Positions 1-8,669 are shown, counted from the stretch's first letter. The stretch is DNA of 64,000 nt from Anaerofilum sp. An201 (GCF_002160015.1 NZ_NFJT01000003.1:1-64000), one strand, 5' to 3'. Program-made: numbers and translations. The notes: a model not told the origin generated them from the letters alone.

Positions 1-2
1 TG

Positions 3-1103
3 GACAACAACGAGATGGCGGACGCCATCCTGATGGCCTCGGCGGACGAGATCCAGGAGGCCACCGGCTTGGAGATCGACGGCCAGCTGGTTGCGATCGT
101 GAGCGAGGGCGACAAGCTGCGGGAATATCTCGACGGCGTGAAGGCCCAGTATGAAGACCCCAACAATCCCAACCTGACGGCCGAGTTTGTGCAGGACATC
201 CAGACGGTGGACGGGCTGTATGCCACCGCCTCCCTCACCGACTACGACAGCGTGATCGAGACGCTGTCCGGCCAGCGGGAGCAGGAGCAGCGCTATGCCA
301 TCCAGGAGGGCGACAGCCTCACGCTGGTGGCATCCCGCTTCAACCTCACCACCGCCGACCTCGTCAACCTCAACCCCAAACTGGCCGACCCCAGCTACAA
401 CTGGCCGATCGGCGACGAGCTGGTCGTGCACCAGTCGGTGCCCTACTTACAGGTCAAGACCATCGAGACGGTGGAGGAAGACCAGGTCATCACCCATACC
501 AGCCGCACCGAGGACGACAGCGAGCTGGCCTATGGAAAGACCCAGACGGTCCAGGAGGGCCAGGACGGCCTCGACCATGTCACCTATGAGGTGGTGCGCA
601 TTAACGGCATCGTCACCGAGCGCAACGAGGTGGAGCGTGTCCGCATCGCCGACCCCGTGGAGAAGATCATCCGCCGCGGCACCAAGATGCCGGAGGGTTC
701 GCTGTCCACCACGGCGGTGTTCGGCGACGGTCAGATGATATGGCCGGTTCCCGGCTACAGCTACGTCAGCCGCTGGATGAGCCCGGGCCACAAAGGCGCC
801 GACATCTGCGCGTCCTACGGGACACCCATCGTTGCCGCCGACAGCGGCGTGGTGGTGCGCGCAGGCTGGAACGCCGCCGGCAGCGGATACGGCTACAGCG
901 TCGTGATCCAGCACGGCCCCGGCAACACCACTCTGTATGCCCATTGCAGCGCGCTGTATGTCAGCGTGGGCCAGAGCGTACAGAAAGGCCAGCAGATCGC
1001 GGCGGTTGGTTCCACCGGCTGGAGCACCGGCAACCACTGCCACTTCGAGATCACTGTGAACGGCCAGCGCGTCAGCGCCCGCAACTACTTCCCCAATAAG
1101 TGA
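3..1103 (+). CDS. LysM-G5-M23 cell-wall peptidase, 5' truncated
   Basis: Extracellular peptidoglycan hydrolase of the M23 (LytM/lysostaphin) family. The frame is open to the left edge, so the N-terminus with any signal or membrane anchor is missing. Counting from the first visible Met at base 15, a LysM domain spans about residues 93-138, a G5 domain 146-224 and the M23 domain 243-358. The zinc and catalytic residues are visible: H259 and D263 in GHKGAD, H310, and H341/H343 in GNHCHFE. LysM and G5 are wall-binding modules, which fits a surface enzyme acting during growth or division. A terminator follows directly, so it ends its transcript. The exact bond cleaved cannot be read from the sequence. 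Confidence 0.93.
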   Translation, partial: DNNEMADAILMASADEIQEATGLEIDGQLVAIVSEGDKLREYLDGVKAQYEDPNNPNLTAEFVQDIQTVDGLYATASLTDYDSVIETLSGQREQEQRYAIQEGDSLTLVASRFNLTTADLVNLNPKLADPSYNWPIGDELVVHQSVPYLQVKTIETVEEDQVITHTSRTEDDSELAYGKTQTVQEGQDGLDHVTYEVVRINGIVTERNEVERVRIADPVEKIIRRGTKMPEGSLSTTAVFGDGQMIWPVPGYSYVSRWMSPGHKGADICASYGTPIVAADSGVVVRAGWNAAGSGYGYSVVIQHGPGNTTLYAHCSALYVSVGQSVQKGQQIAAVGSTGWSTGNHCHFEITVNGQRVSARNYFPNK

Positions 1104-1108
1104 TTGGC

Positions 1109-1147
1109 AAACACCCTGTCTGCAAACGGACAGGGTGTTTCCTTTTT
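1109..1147 (+). terminator. Terminator after the M23 peptidase
   Basis: A 12-bp stem (1109-1120 with 1129-1140) around an 8-base loop is followed by a T-rich run. Confidence 0.85.
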
Positions 1148-1253
1148 CTGGCACGGTCCCGGAAATATCGTATGGTTTTTTTCCAAAAATACGCGCGGGA
1201 TGTGTGCAAAGTGCGGATATTCTCTGTGTGGGCGGAAATAATCGTTTTGTTAC

Positions 1254-1282
1254 TTTTCATTGGGCCGGTTTCGTTGTATAAT
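1254..1282 (+). promoter_or_regulatory. Sigma-A promoter for murA
   Basis: The -10 is a perfect TATAAT at 1277-1282 and the -35 is TTTTCA at 1254-1259, 17 bp apart. This gives murA a leader of roughly 110 nt. The leader contains a 16-bp palindrome at 1348-1363. Confidence 0.7.
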
Positions 1283-1399
1283 AAATGTTGTGTCTGAAAA
1301 AGCGGGCGCGGGCCTGCTCTGCGCCGGGCACAGCGTTTTTTGACTTTATGGGCCGCGGCCCATTGCATAAATTTCCTGCTCGAAAGGGAGTATTGGATC

Positions 1400-2683
1400 T
1401 TGGATAAATTTGTGATTACCGGCGGAAAGCCCCTCATGGGCGAGGTATCCATCAGCGGCGCCAAAAACGCGGCCGTTGCCATTCTGCCTGCCACGCTGCT
1501 GGCGGGCGGTCCCTGCGTGATCGAAAACCTGCCCAACATCAGCGATGTGGCGGCCTCGGTGCACATTCTGCACGAGATGGGCGCACAGGTGAAGATGCTG
1601 GATGCACACACCCTCCAGATCGACACCACCCGCATCACCAGCACCGAAGTGCCCAACGAGCTCAGCCGCCAGATGCGCGCCAGCTACTATTTCCTGGGCG
1701 CGCTGCTGGGCCGGTTCGGCACCGCCTCGGTGGCGATGCCCGGCGGCTGCAATCTGGGCCCCCGCCCCATCGACCAGCATCTCAAGGCCTTCACCGCTCT
1801 GGGCGCGGAAGACGCCGTGCGCGGCGGCATGATCAATGTGGAGGCCGAGCGCCTGGAAGGCAACCATGTCTTTTTCGACACCGTGTCGGTGGGCGCCACC
1901 ATCAACGCCATGCTGGCGGCGGTGATGGCGGAAGGCATGACCGTGCTGGAGAACGTGGCCAAAGAGCCGCACATCGTGGACGTGGCCAACTTCCTGAACA
2001 CGATGGGCGCCGATGTGCGCGGCGCGGGCACCGACGTCATCAAGATCCGCGGCGTGAAGAAGATGCACGGCTGCACCTACTCCATCATCCCGGACCAGAT
2101 CGAGGCCGGCAGCTACATGGTGGCCGCCACCATCACGGGCGGAAATGTACTGGTGAAAAATGTGATCCCCAAGCATCTGGAGCCGATCACCGCCAAGCTG
2201 GAGCGGGCGGGCGCTCTGATCGAGGAATACGACGACGCCGTGCGGGTCTGCCGCACCGGGAAGATCGAGCCGCTGAACATCAAGACCATGCCGCATCCCG
2301 GCTTCCCCACCGACATGCAGCCGCTGATGAGCGTGCTGCTCACCGTGGCGCGCGGCACCAGCATCGTCACCGAGGGCATCTGGGAAAACCGGTTCCGCTA
2401 TGTGGATGAGCTCATCCGCATGGGGGCGAACATTCAGGTGGACGGCCGTGTGGCGGTCATCGAGGGCGTTCCCGAGCTGTCGGCGGCTCCGGTGCGCGCC
2501 ACGGATCTGCGCGCCGGCGCAGCGCTGGTGGTGGCGGCGCTGGCGGCCAGGGGCACAAGCGAGATCGAGGAGATCGGCCATATCGAGCGCGGCTACGAGG
2601 ATCTTGTGCAAAAGCTGCAGGGCCTGGGCGCGGATATCCGCCGGGTTTCCATCCCCGAGCAGACGCTGGCGCAGGCGCTTTGA
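1400..2683 (+). CDS. murA: UDP-N-acetylglucosamine 1-carboxyvinyltransferase
   Basis: Catalyses the first committed step of peptidoglycan precursor synthesis: enolpyruvyl transfer from PEP to UDP-GlcNAc in the cytosol. I place the start at TTG 1400, nine bases after the Shine-Dalgarno AAAGGGAG. This gives 427 residues beginning DKFVITGGKPL, the usual MurA N-terminus and length. The 60 bases upstream in frame carry an ATG at 1340 but no family-like sequence. The substrate-binding K22-N23 pair (GAKNAA) and the active-site cysteine C117 (GGCNLGPRP) are present. Cys rather than Asp at this position implies fosfomycin sensitivity of the enzyme, an inference from the family. It has its own promoter and terminator. 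Confidence 0.96.
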   Translation: MDKFVITGGKPLMGEVSISGAKNAAVAILPATLLAGGPCVIENLPNISDVAASVHILHEMGAQVKMLDAHTLQIDTTRITSTEVPNELSRQMRASYYFLGALLGRFGTASVAMPGGCNLGPRPIDQHLKAFTALGAEDAVRGGMINVEAERLEGNHVFFDTVSVGATINAMLAAVMAEGMTVLENVAKEPHIVDVANFLNTMGADVRGAGTDVIKIRGVKKMHGCTYSIIPDQIEAGSYMVAATITGGNVLVKNVIPKHLEPITAKLERAGALIEEYDDAVRVCRTGKIEPLNIKTMPHPGFPTDMQPLMSVLLTVARGTSIVTEGIWENRFRYVDELIRMGANIQVDGRVAVIEGVPELSAAPVRATDLRAGAALVVAALAARGTSEIEEIGHIERGYEDLVQKLQGLGADIRRVSIPEQTLAQAL

Positions 2684-2702
2684 TCTGCATAAAGAGCTCA
2701 CG

Positions 2703-2729
2703 CGGCGCACGATCCGGTGCGCCGTTTTT
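2703..2729 (+). terminator. Terminator after murA
   Basis: An 8-bp GC stem (2703-2710 with 2717-2724) is followed by five T. It separates murA from the next gene, which then has only about 20 bp of free upstream sequence, so partial read-through is likely. Confidence 0.8.
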
Positions 2730-2750
2730 GTTTGCAGAAAGGATTGAGAT

Positions 2751-3542
2751 ATGGCACAGTTTACCACGCTGTATTCCGGTTCGTCCGGCAACAGCGCCGT
2801 CATCGAGGAGGACGGCAGCTACCTGCTGGTGGACATCGGCAAAAGCTGCCGCAAAACCATGCAGGCGCTGGATGCGCTGGACCTTGCGCCCAACCGGCTG
2901 CAGGGCATCCTCATCACGCATGAGCACATCGACCACGTCAGCGGCCTGAAGGTGTTTCTGAAAAAGAACCGCGTGCCGGTCTATGCCTCGCCGGCCACGC
3001 TGGATATGCTGGCGGCACAGGACCGCCTTCCCACCGGCGCACAGCTGCGCCCGGTGGACGGCAGCGTGCAGGAGGCGGGCGGGTTCGGCGTGCAGGGCTT
3101 TGCCACCAGCCACGACGCCATCGACTGCCACGGCTACCGCATCACCACGCCAAAGGGAAAGACGATGGCCATCGCCACCGACCTGGGCTACCTCAGCGAG
3201 ACGGTACATACCGCGCTGTCGGGTGCGTCGCTGGTGGCGCTGGAATCCAACTACGACCCCTTCATGCTGCGCACCGGCCCGTACCCCTACGCGCTCAAGG
3301 TGCGCATTGCGGGCCGGCGGGGGCATCTCTCCAACGACGAGTGCGCGGGCAAGGTGCTGGAGCTGATCCAGGAGGGGTGCGAAAAGTTCTGTCTGTGCCA
3401 CCTCTCGCACGAGAACAACACCCCCGCCCATGCGCTGGGGACGGTGAAAAACCTGCTTGCGGCGGCGGGCGTCCGTCCGGGCGAGGGCGGCATCGTGCAG
3501 GCGGCAAAGCGGGAAGAGATCTCGGATTGGATGGAGTTTTGA
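2751..3542 (+). CDS. YycJ/WalJ-like MBL-fold metallohydrolase
   Basis: A 263-residue metallo-beta-lactamase-fold hydrolase. The metal motif HEHIDH lies near residue 62, after the YycJ-like N-terminus with SGSSGNS. YycJ (WalJ) proteins of Firmicutes sit near walRK or rlmH and have been linked to DNA repair and nuclease activity and to coordination of division with replication. Here no walRK genes are nearby, but the rlmH neighbour, one base downstream, matches the conserved order. The start at 2751 follows AGAAAGGATTGAGAT. The precise substrate cannot be stated from the sequence. Confidence 0.85.
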   Translation: MAQFTTLYSGSSGNSAVIEEDGSYLLVDIGKSCRKTMQALDALDLAPNRLQGILITHEHIDHVSGLKVFLKKNRVPVYASPATLDMLAAQDRLPTGAQLRPVDGSVQEAGGFGVQGFATSHDAIDCHGYRITTPKGKTMAIATDLGYLSETVHTALSGASLVALESNYDPFMLRTGPYPYALKVRIAGRRGHLSNDECAGKVLELIQEGCEKFCLCHLSHENNTPAHALGTVKNLLAAAGVRPGEGGIVQAAKREEISDWMEF

Positions 3543-3543
3543 C

Positions 3544-4029
3544 ATGCAGCACATCGACCTGATCTGTATCGGAAAACTGAACGCCCCCTATTTTGCACAG
3601 GGGGTGTCTGAATACGCCAAGCGGCTGAGCGCCTACTGCGATTTCCGCATCGTGGAGCTGCCGGAGGAGACGATCCGGGAAAAGAACGCCAGCGCGGCGT
3701 CGATCGAAAAGGCGCTGGACAAGGAGGCCGACCGCATTCTGGCCAGTGTCCGCAAGGGGGCGTCCATCGTGGCGCTCTGCATCGAGGGGAAGCAGCTGTC
3801 CAGCGAGGAGCTGGCCGACCGCATCGCCCAAACGGCGGGCAGCGGGGCAGGGGATATGGCGTTCGTCGTCGGTTCCTCGCACGGCCTGTCCCCGCGCGTC
3901 AAGCAGGCGGCGGCCCTGCGCATGAGCATGAGCCGCATGACCTTCCCGCACCAGCTGGCGCGCCTGATGCTGGCCGAACAGCTGTACCGCGCCTTCTCCA
4001 TCAACGCGGGCGCCAAATACCACAAATGA
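3544..4029 (+). CDS. rlmH: 23S rRNA pseudouridine-1915 N3-methyltransferase
   Basis: A SPOUT-family methyltransferase that uses SAM to methylate pseudouridine 1915 in helix 69 of 23S rRNA on assembled ribosomes. The 161-residue length matches the family (about 159). The SAM-binding knot is recognisable as FVVGSSHGLSP followed by RMSMSRMTFPHQLAR, and the C-terminus has the family pattern ending AKYHK. The ATG at 3544 lies one base after the stop of the YycJ-like gene, so the two are translationally coupled. An in-frame extension to 3457 would overlap the upstream gene and adds unrelated residues. Confidence 0.96.
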   Translation: MQHIDLICIGKLNAPYFAQGVSEYAKRLSAYCDFRIVELPEETIREKNASAASIEKALDKEADRILASVRKGASIVALCIEGKQLSSEELADRIAQTAGSGAGDMAFVVGSSHGLSPRVKQAAALRMSMSRMTFPHQLARLMLAEQLYRAFSINAGAKYHK

Positions 4030-4053
4030 CCTTCCCTTTATAAAACGACAAGC

Positions 4054-4088
4054 GCAGACGATCGGATACAGGATCGTCTGCTTTTTTT
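4054..4088 (+). terminator. Terminator after rlmH
   Basis: A 10-bp stem (4054-4063 with 4072-4081) is followed by seven T. Confidence 0.9.
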
Positions 4089-4100
4089 GCACGGCGGCAG

Positions 4101-4191
4101 CTTGTCGAAAAAGATGGTCTGCGCTGCCCAAAAGCCTTCCCCCCGGCAGAGGAAGCTGCCCCGCCGCACAAAGGAAATCGCTTGCCAGACA
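4101..4191. repeat. Interspersed repeat, short copy
   Basis: This stretch shares its left part (TTGTCGAAAA, then TGCGCTGCCCAAAAGC) and its right part (CCGCCGCAC, AGGAAATC, CTTGC) with the longer repeat at 34610-34826, but lacks the middle. It looks like an internal deletion derivative of the same repeat. It fills the spacer between the rlmH terminator and the convergent hydrogenase terminator and contains no gene. Confidence 0.7.
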
Positions 4192-4193
4192 GC

Positions 4194-4225
4194 AAAAACG
4201 CCCGCGGCAACAAATGCCGCGGGCG
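4194..4225 (-). terminator. Terminator of the hydrogenase gene
   Basis: An 11-bp GC stem (4199-4209 with 4215-4225). Read on the minus strand it is followed by TTTTTG. Confidence 0.9.
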
Positions 4226-4248
4226 GGTTCTGCGCGTTGCAGAGGGGA

Positions 4249-5763
4249 TCAGTCCAGCATGCCCAGCGTGATCTCGTAGGGGCTGTCGGTGGCGTTCTGG
4301 ATCTTGGCCTCTTTCTTGTATTTGGCCAGAGCAGCGGCCGCCTTCACGGGGTCGGCGATGGTGCCGGCGCCGGCGATACAGCCGCCGGGGCAGCCCATGC
4401 CCTCCAGCAGGTAGCCGTTGTACTTGCCGGCCTTGGCCATCATCAACAGCTTCCTGCAGTCGGCCAGGCCCTGGGCGGAGGCGATCTTCACCTCGCGGTC
4501 GGGGTCCATCTGGTGGATGGCGTTCGCCACCGCGGCAGCCACGCCGCCGCTCACGGCAAAGCCGCGGCCGTCGCCGGTGGCCTCGCGCAGCGGAGCTTCT
4601 TCCTCGATGTCGGCGAAGTTCACTTCCTTGGCCTCGAACATGCCCATCAGCTCTTCAAAGGTCAGCACGAAGTCCACGTCGCTGCGGATGGTGCGGCGGC
4701 TGGCCTCCAGCTTCTTGGCGGCGCAGGGGCCGATGAAGGCGATCTTGATGTTCTTGTGCTGCTTCTTCAGCAGGCGGGCGGTCAGCACCATCGGAGTCAT
4801 GGCCATGCTGATATAGGGGGCCAGCTCGGGGAACAGCTTCTTGGCCATCACGCTCCAGCTGGGGCAGCAGGAGGTCGCCATGAACGGCTGATTCGCGGGC
4901 ACCTCACGCATGAAGTCCTTGGCCTCTTCCAGGGTGCACAGGTCGGCGCCGATGGCCACCTCCACCACGTCGGCGAAGCCCAGCTGCTGCATGGCGGGAC
5001 GGATCTTGCCGGCGGTCATCTCGGGGCCGAACTGGTTCACGAACGCAGGGGCGATGATGGCGAACACACGCTCGCCGTTCCGGATGGAGTGCACCAGCTG
5101 GAAGATCTGGCCCTTGTCCACGATCGCGCCGAACGGGCAGTTCACCAGGCACATGCCGCAGGACACGCACTTGTCGTAGTCGATTTTGGCGCGGCCCAGC
5201 TCGTCGCTGCCGATGGCGTTCATGCCGCAGGCGGCGGCACAGGGGCGCTCCATCTTGTTGATGGCGTGGTAGGGGCAGGCGTCCACGCACTTGCCGCACT
5301 TGATGCACTTGTCCTGGTCGATCACAGACTTGCCGTGCACCATGCTGATGGCGTTCTTGGGGCACACCTCTTTGCAGGGATGGGCCAGGCAGCCCTGACA
5401 CATGTTGGTGACCTCCACCTTCTTGGTGGGGCAGGCGTTGCAGGCAAACTTGATGATGTTCACCAGAGGGGGGTCGTAGTATTTCTCATTGATGGCGCTG
5501 GCCTCGATGCCGTCGCTCACCGGCTGCTGCTCGTCCACGGGGCGCAGGGGCAGGCCGATGGCCAGGCGCAGGCGCTCCTCTACGATGGCGCGCTCCAGGA
5601 AGATGCTGTCGCGCATGGTGGCAACCTCGCCGGGAACGATCTTGAAGGGCAGCTTGGCAATTGCCTTGGCGTAGTCGCCGCCTTCGTAGGCCATCCGGGC
5701 CACTTCGGTGAACACCTTGCGGCGGATGTCGGTGACGGAAGTGTAAATTCCTCGCATGCTCAT
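4249..5763 (-). CDS. Monomeric [FeFe] hydrogenase, group B-like
   Basis: A 504-residue iron-only hydrogenase expected to reduce protons (or oxidise H2) with ferredoxin electrons in fermentation. Cysteine clusters for [4Fe-4S] centres occur at C122-C134, C153/156/159/163 and C199/202/205/209. The H-cluster motifs follow: TSCCPSW (297-303), GPCAAKK (345-351) and EGMGCPGGC (454-462). Plain TSCCPSW and PCAAKK rather than the group A forms, together with the N-terminal layout, suggest the ferredoxin-linked group B seen in gut Clostridia; the subgroup is an inference. Two Met codons lie close together (5763 and 5757). It is monocistronic, with its own promoter and terminator. Maturases HydEFG are not in the window. 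Confidence 0.93.
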   Translation of the reverse strand: MSMRGIYTSVTDIRRKVFTEVARMAYEGGDYAKAIAKLPFKIVPGEVATMRDSIFLERAIVEERLRLAIGLPLRPVDEQQPVSDGIEASAINEKYYDPPLVNIIKFACNACPTKKVEVTNMCQGCLAHPCKEVCPKNAISMVHGKSVIDQDKCIKCGKCVDACPYHAINKMERPCAAACGMNAIGSDELGRAKIDYDKCVSCGMCLVNCPFGAIVDKGQIFQLVHSIRNGERVFAIIAPAFVNQFGPEMTAGKIRPAMQQLGFADVVEVAIGADLCTLEEAKDFMREVPANQPFMATSCCPSWSVMAKKLFPELAPYISMAMTPMVLTARLLKKQHKNIKIAFIGPCAAKKLEASRRTIRSDVDFVLTFEELMGMFEAKEVNFADIEEEAPLREATGDGRGFAVSGGVAAAVANAIHQMDPDREVKIASAQGLADCRKLLMMAKAGKYNGYLLEGMGCPGGCIAGAGTIADPVKAAAALAKYKKEAKIQNATDSPYEITLGMLD

Positions 5764-5810
5764 GATTACGGATACTCTCCTCTCTCGATATGGGGCAAAT
5801 ACCTGTTAAA

Positions 5811-5839
5811 ATAATAACATAAATGGCGGGCGTCCACAA
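5811..5839 (-). promoter_or_regulatory. Promoter of the hydrogenase gene
   Basis: On the minus strand, TTGTGG (5834-5839) and TATTAT (5811-5816) are separated by 17 bp, about 50 bp upstream of the start. Confidence 0.7.
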
Positions 5840-5877
5840 GGTGGATACCCCCACAAAATGCCTTGACGCTTTACAAA

Positions 5878-5904
5878 GAAAACCGTAAATTTTGCCGGTT
5901 TGCC
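5878..5904 (-). terminator. Weak terminator after mtaB
   Basis: On the minus strand, AAACCG and CGGTTT pair around an AT-rich loop and are followed by TTCTTTG. The stem is short, so this is tentative. Confidence 0.35.
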
Positions 5905-5911
5905 CAAAAAG

Positions 5912-7204
5912 TCACAGAATCCGGGCGCTGCACCGGCGGCCGTCGAACTCGCCCAGCTCCACCGGAACGATGTCGCCCGCGGCGCGGCCCGGCGCGCTCA
6001 CCGCCACCGGCACATACAGCCGGGTGTAGCCGGTGAACATCGTGCCGCTGACGGCCTTCTCCAGCAGCACCTCTTCCCGCATGCCGCGCATCCCGGCGCA
6101 CAGCCCGGCGCGCACCTCGTCGGCCGCCTGCTGCATCGCCTTCACCCGCAGCGATTTGGTGGGCTCGTCCACCTGGTCCGGCATCGACCAGCCCGGCGTG
6201 CCTTCCCGGCGGGAATATGGAAAGACGTGCACCTTCAAAAACTGCATCTCCTTCACAAAGGCCAGGCTTTCGGCGAACTCCTCCTCGGTCTCGCCGGCAA
6301 AGCCCACGATCACGTCGGTGGTGAAGCTCGCGTTCCCGCCGAAGGCGCGGCGCAGCTTGTCCGCCACCGCGCGGTACTGATCGGGGGTATACAGCCGCCG
6401 CATCCGCCGCAGGGTAGACGCGCATCCGCTCTGCAGCGACAGGTGGAACTGGGGGCACAGCTTGTCCACCGCCGCCAGCCGCGCGATGTCCTCGTCGTGC
6501 ATCAGGTCCGGCTCAAGGCTCCCCAGGCGGATGCGCCGCAGCGCGGGGATCTGCGCCGCCTTCTCCACCAGCCCGGCCAGGGTGGCGCCGGTGTCCTTGC
6601 CGTAGCTGGACAGGTTGATGCCGCTGAGCACACACTCGGCATACCCGGCGTCTGCCAGCGCCTCCAGCTCCCGCAGGATGCTCGCCTCGTCCCGGCTGCG
6701 CACCCGCCCGCGGGCGCGGGGGATCACGCAGTAGGCGCACTGGCGGTCGCAGCCGTCCTCGATCTTGATGAAAGCGCGGGTGTGGCCCTCGAATTTCTCC
6801 ACCGGCAGCTCCTCAAAGGCCTCGCCGCGCTCGTGGGGGGTGATGCACACCACCTGCTCGCCGGTGTCCAGATGCTGCCGGATACAGCGCAGGATGCTGC
6901 CGCGCGCCGCCGAACCGGTGATGACGTCCGCCTCGGCGTCTGCGGCGGCCTCCTCGGGGAAGGCCTGGGGGTAGCACCCGGTCAGCACGGTCACTGCGCC
7001 GGGGTTTTCGCGCTTGGCACGCCGCAGCCACTGGCGGCTTTTTTTGTCGCCGCCCGCCGTCACGGTGCAGCTGTTCACCACATATACGTCGGCCTCCTCG
7101 CCGTCGGCGGCGATGGTGTAGCCGTTCTGTTCAAACATGCGCATCAGCGCGCCGGTCTCGTTCTGGTTCACCTTGCAGCCCAAGGTGTAAAATGCTGCTC
7201 TCAT
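5912..7204 (-). CDS. mtaB: tRNA t6A37 methylthiotransferase
   Basis: A radical-SAM methylthiotransferase of the MtaB (YqeV) family, which adds a methylthio group to t6A at position 37 of ANN-decoding tRNAs. The protein is 430 residues. The N-terminal UPF0004 domain shows TLGCKVNQNE with C10, C46 and C77 as ligands of the auxiliary [4Fe-4S] cluster. The radical-SAM motif is CDRQCAYC (C152, C156, C159), and a TRAM-like tail follows. CKVNQ is characteristic of MtaB rather than MiaB. The start is ATG 7204 after AGAGGTGA; the frame continues upstream but without family-like sequence. It is divergent from the carboxypeptidase gene. Confidence 0.93.
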   Translation of the reverse strand: MRAAFYTLGCKVNQNETGALMRMFEQNGYTIAADGEEADVYVVNSCTVTAGGDKKSRQWLRRAKRENPGAVTVLTGCYPQAFPEEAAADAEADVITGSAARGSILRCIRQHLDTGEQVVCITPHERGEAFEELPVEKFEGHTRAFIKIEDGCDRQCAYCVIPRARGRVRSRDEASILRELEALADAGYAECVLSGINLSSYGKDTGATLAGLVEKAAQIPALRRIRLGSLEPDLMHDEDIARLAAVDKLCPQFHLSLQSGCASTLRRMRRLYTPDQYRAVADKLRRAFGGNASFTTDVIVGFAGETEEEFAESLAFVKEMQFLKVHVFPYSRREGTPGWSMPDQVDEPTKSLRVKAMQQAADEVRAGLCAGMRGMREEVLLEKAVSGTMFTGYTRLYVPVAVSAPGRAAGDIVPVELGEFDGRRCSARIL

Positions 7205-7238
7205 TGCGTCACCTCTGTGATGGAATCGTTCTGCTCCT

Positions 7239-7267
7239 ATTATACAAAAAAACGCCGCAAAGCACAA
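7239..7267 (-). promoter_or_regulatory. Promoter of mtaB
   Basis: On the minus strand a perfect TATAAT (7239-7244) lies 17 bp from TTGTGC (7262-7267). Confidence 0.65.
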
Positions 7268-7343
7268 CCGGACCGGCGCCGTCGGAAAGATTTGCCTCAA
7301 AGCGGCATACACATAGCACCAAACCACCAAAGGAGGAACCGCT

Positions 7344-8510
7344 ATGTGGAAACAGAAAGCCGCGGCCGTGCTGGTGTGCGGGCTGCTGCTGGGGCTGGGG
7401 CGGCCCATATTGGCAGGGGAGACGGCGCCCCGCTTTGAACAGCCGGATTTCGACCTGCCATGCAAGGCCGCCATCCTCATCAGCCAGGATACGGGGGAGA
7501 TCCTGTATGAAAAAAACGCCGACCAGCAGCTGCCCATCGCCAGCATCACCAAGGTGATGACCCTGCTGCTCACCTTTGAGGCCATCGACCAGGGCAAAGT
7601 GAGCACCGGAGACCTCGTGCCGGTGTCCGAGCATGCCTACAGCATGGGCGGCAGCCAGATCTGGCTGGAGCCGGGCGAGCAGATGACGCTGGACGAGATG
7701 ATCCGCGCCATCTGCGTGGCGTCGGCCAACGACGCGGCGGTGGCGGTGGCCGAGTTCATCGGCGGCAGCGAGCCGGCTTTCGCCGCCCAGATGAACCAGA
7801 AGGCCGCCGAGCTGGGCATGACCAACACCACCTTCAAGAACGCCTGCGGGCTGGACGAGGAGGGCCACCTCTCCACCGCGCGGGACGTGGCCGCCATGAG
7901 CCGCGCGATCCTGAACGAACACCCCGACATCACCCAATACACCACCATCTGGATGGACACGCTGCGGGGCGGCGAGACCCAGCTGGTGAACACGAACAAG
8001 CTCCTGCAGCGCTACAACGGCGTCACCGGCCTGAAGACCGGCACCACCGGGGGAGCGGGCGTCTGCATCACCGCCAGCGCCGAGCGGGACGGCCTGCGCC
8101 TGATCGCGGTGGTGCTGGGGGCCGCCAGTAGCGCCGAGCGCTTCGACGCCGCCACCGCCCTGCTGGACTACGGCTTCTCCACCTTCGAGATGGCGGCCTG
8201 CCCCACCCCGGAGAACGCGCCCCAGAGCCTGCCGGTCACCGGCGGCGTGGCCGAACAGACGGCCCTGTCCTGGCCGCAGCTGCCCGGCGTGCTGGTAAAA
8301 AGGGGGGAGGGCGGCGGCCTGTCGGCGCGGTTCGAGCTGCCGGAAAGCCTCTCCGCCCCGGTGCAGAAGGGGCAGGAGGTGGGATGGCTGATCCTGGACG
8401 GGGCCGGGGGAGAACTGGGCCGCTGGCCGATCACCGCCGCCGACGAGGTGGGCGGCCGCACCTTCGGCTATATACTGGAACTTTTGGTCAGGAATCTGAT
8501 CGTGTTGTAG
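7344..8510 (+). CDS. D-alanyl-D-alanine carboxypeptidase (S11, DacF-like)
   Basis: A low-molecular-weight penicillin-binding protein that removes the terminal D-Ala from peptidoglycan stem peptides outside the membrane. It has 388 residues with an N-terminal signal peptide (about residues 1-24). All three S11 motifs are visible: S67-x-x-K70 (ASITK), S127-x-N129 (SAN) and K231-T-G. The C-terminal part after about residue 270 corresponds to the PBP5-associated beta domain. No C-terminal amphipathic anchor is obvious beyond the hydrophobic end LELLVRNLIVL. A strong AAAGGAGG precedes the start. I see no convincing promoter in the 139-bp divergent spacer on this strand. Confidence 0.94.
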   Translation: MWKQKAAAVLVCGLLLGLGRPILAGETAPRFEQPDFDLPCKAAILISQDTGEILYEKNADQQLPIASITKVMTLLLTFEAIDQGKVSTGDLVPVSEHAYSMGGSQIWLEPGEQMTLDEMIRAICVASANDAAVAVAEFIGGSEPAFAAQMNQKAAELGMTNTTFKNACGLDEEGHLSTARDVAAMSRAILNEHPDITQYTTIWMDTLRGGETQLVNTNKLLQRYNGVTGLKTGTTGGAGVCITASAERDGLRLIAVVLGAASSAERFDAATALLDYGFSTFEMAACPTPENAPQSLPVTGGVAEQTALSWPQLPGVLVKRGEGGGLSARFELPESLSAPVQKGQEVGWLILDGAGGELGRWPITAADEVGGRTFGYILELLVRNLIVL

Positions 8511-8527
8511 AAATATTTGTGCAAACC

Positions 8528-8557
8528 TTGACATACACCCCCGAAAACGAGTATAGT
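8528..8557 (+). promoter_or_regulatory. Promoter of pgi
   Basis: A perfect TTGACA (8528-8533) and TATAGT (8552-8557) are separated by 18 bp. Transcription from here would give pgi a leader of about 105 nt. Confidence 0.85.
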
Positions 8558-8574
8558 TATACCAAAGCCAGCGG

Positions 8575-8643
8575 TTGTATTCACTCCGGATGCGAACGCG
8601 GGCGAATACAAGATGATCCAAGATTTCCCGCCCCGGCGGGGAA
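8575..8643 (+). other. Structured 5' leader of pgi
   Basis: Two inverted repeats lie between the promoter and the ribosome-binding site. TTGTATTC (8575-8582) pairs exactly with GAATACAA (8604-8611). A GC-rich hairpin spans 8625-8643, just before the TTAGGGGGG ribosome-binding site. No known riboswitch consensus was recognised. Confidence 0.45.
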
Positions 8644-8669
8644 GATACAAATTAGGGGGGCATTGATCA

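Noticed and set aside
1100-1297. Plus-strand frame of 65 codons between the M23 gene and murA
   Set aside because: It starts inside the terminator region and runs through the murA promoter; no ribosome-binding site or family resemblance.
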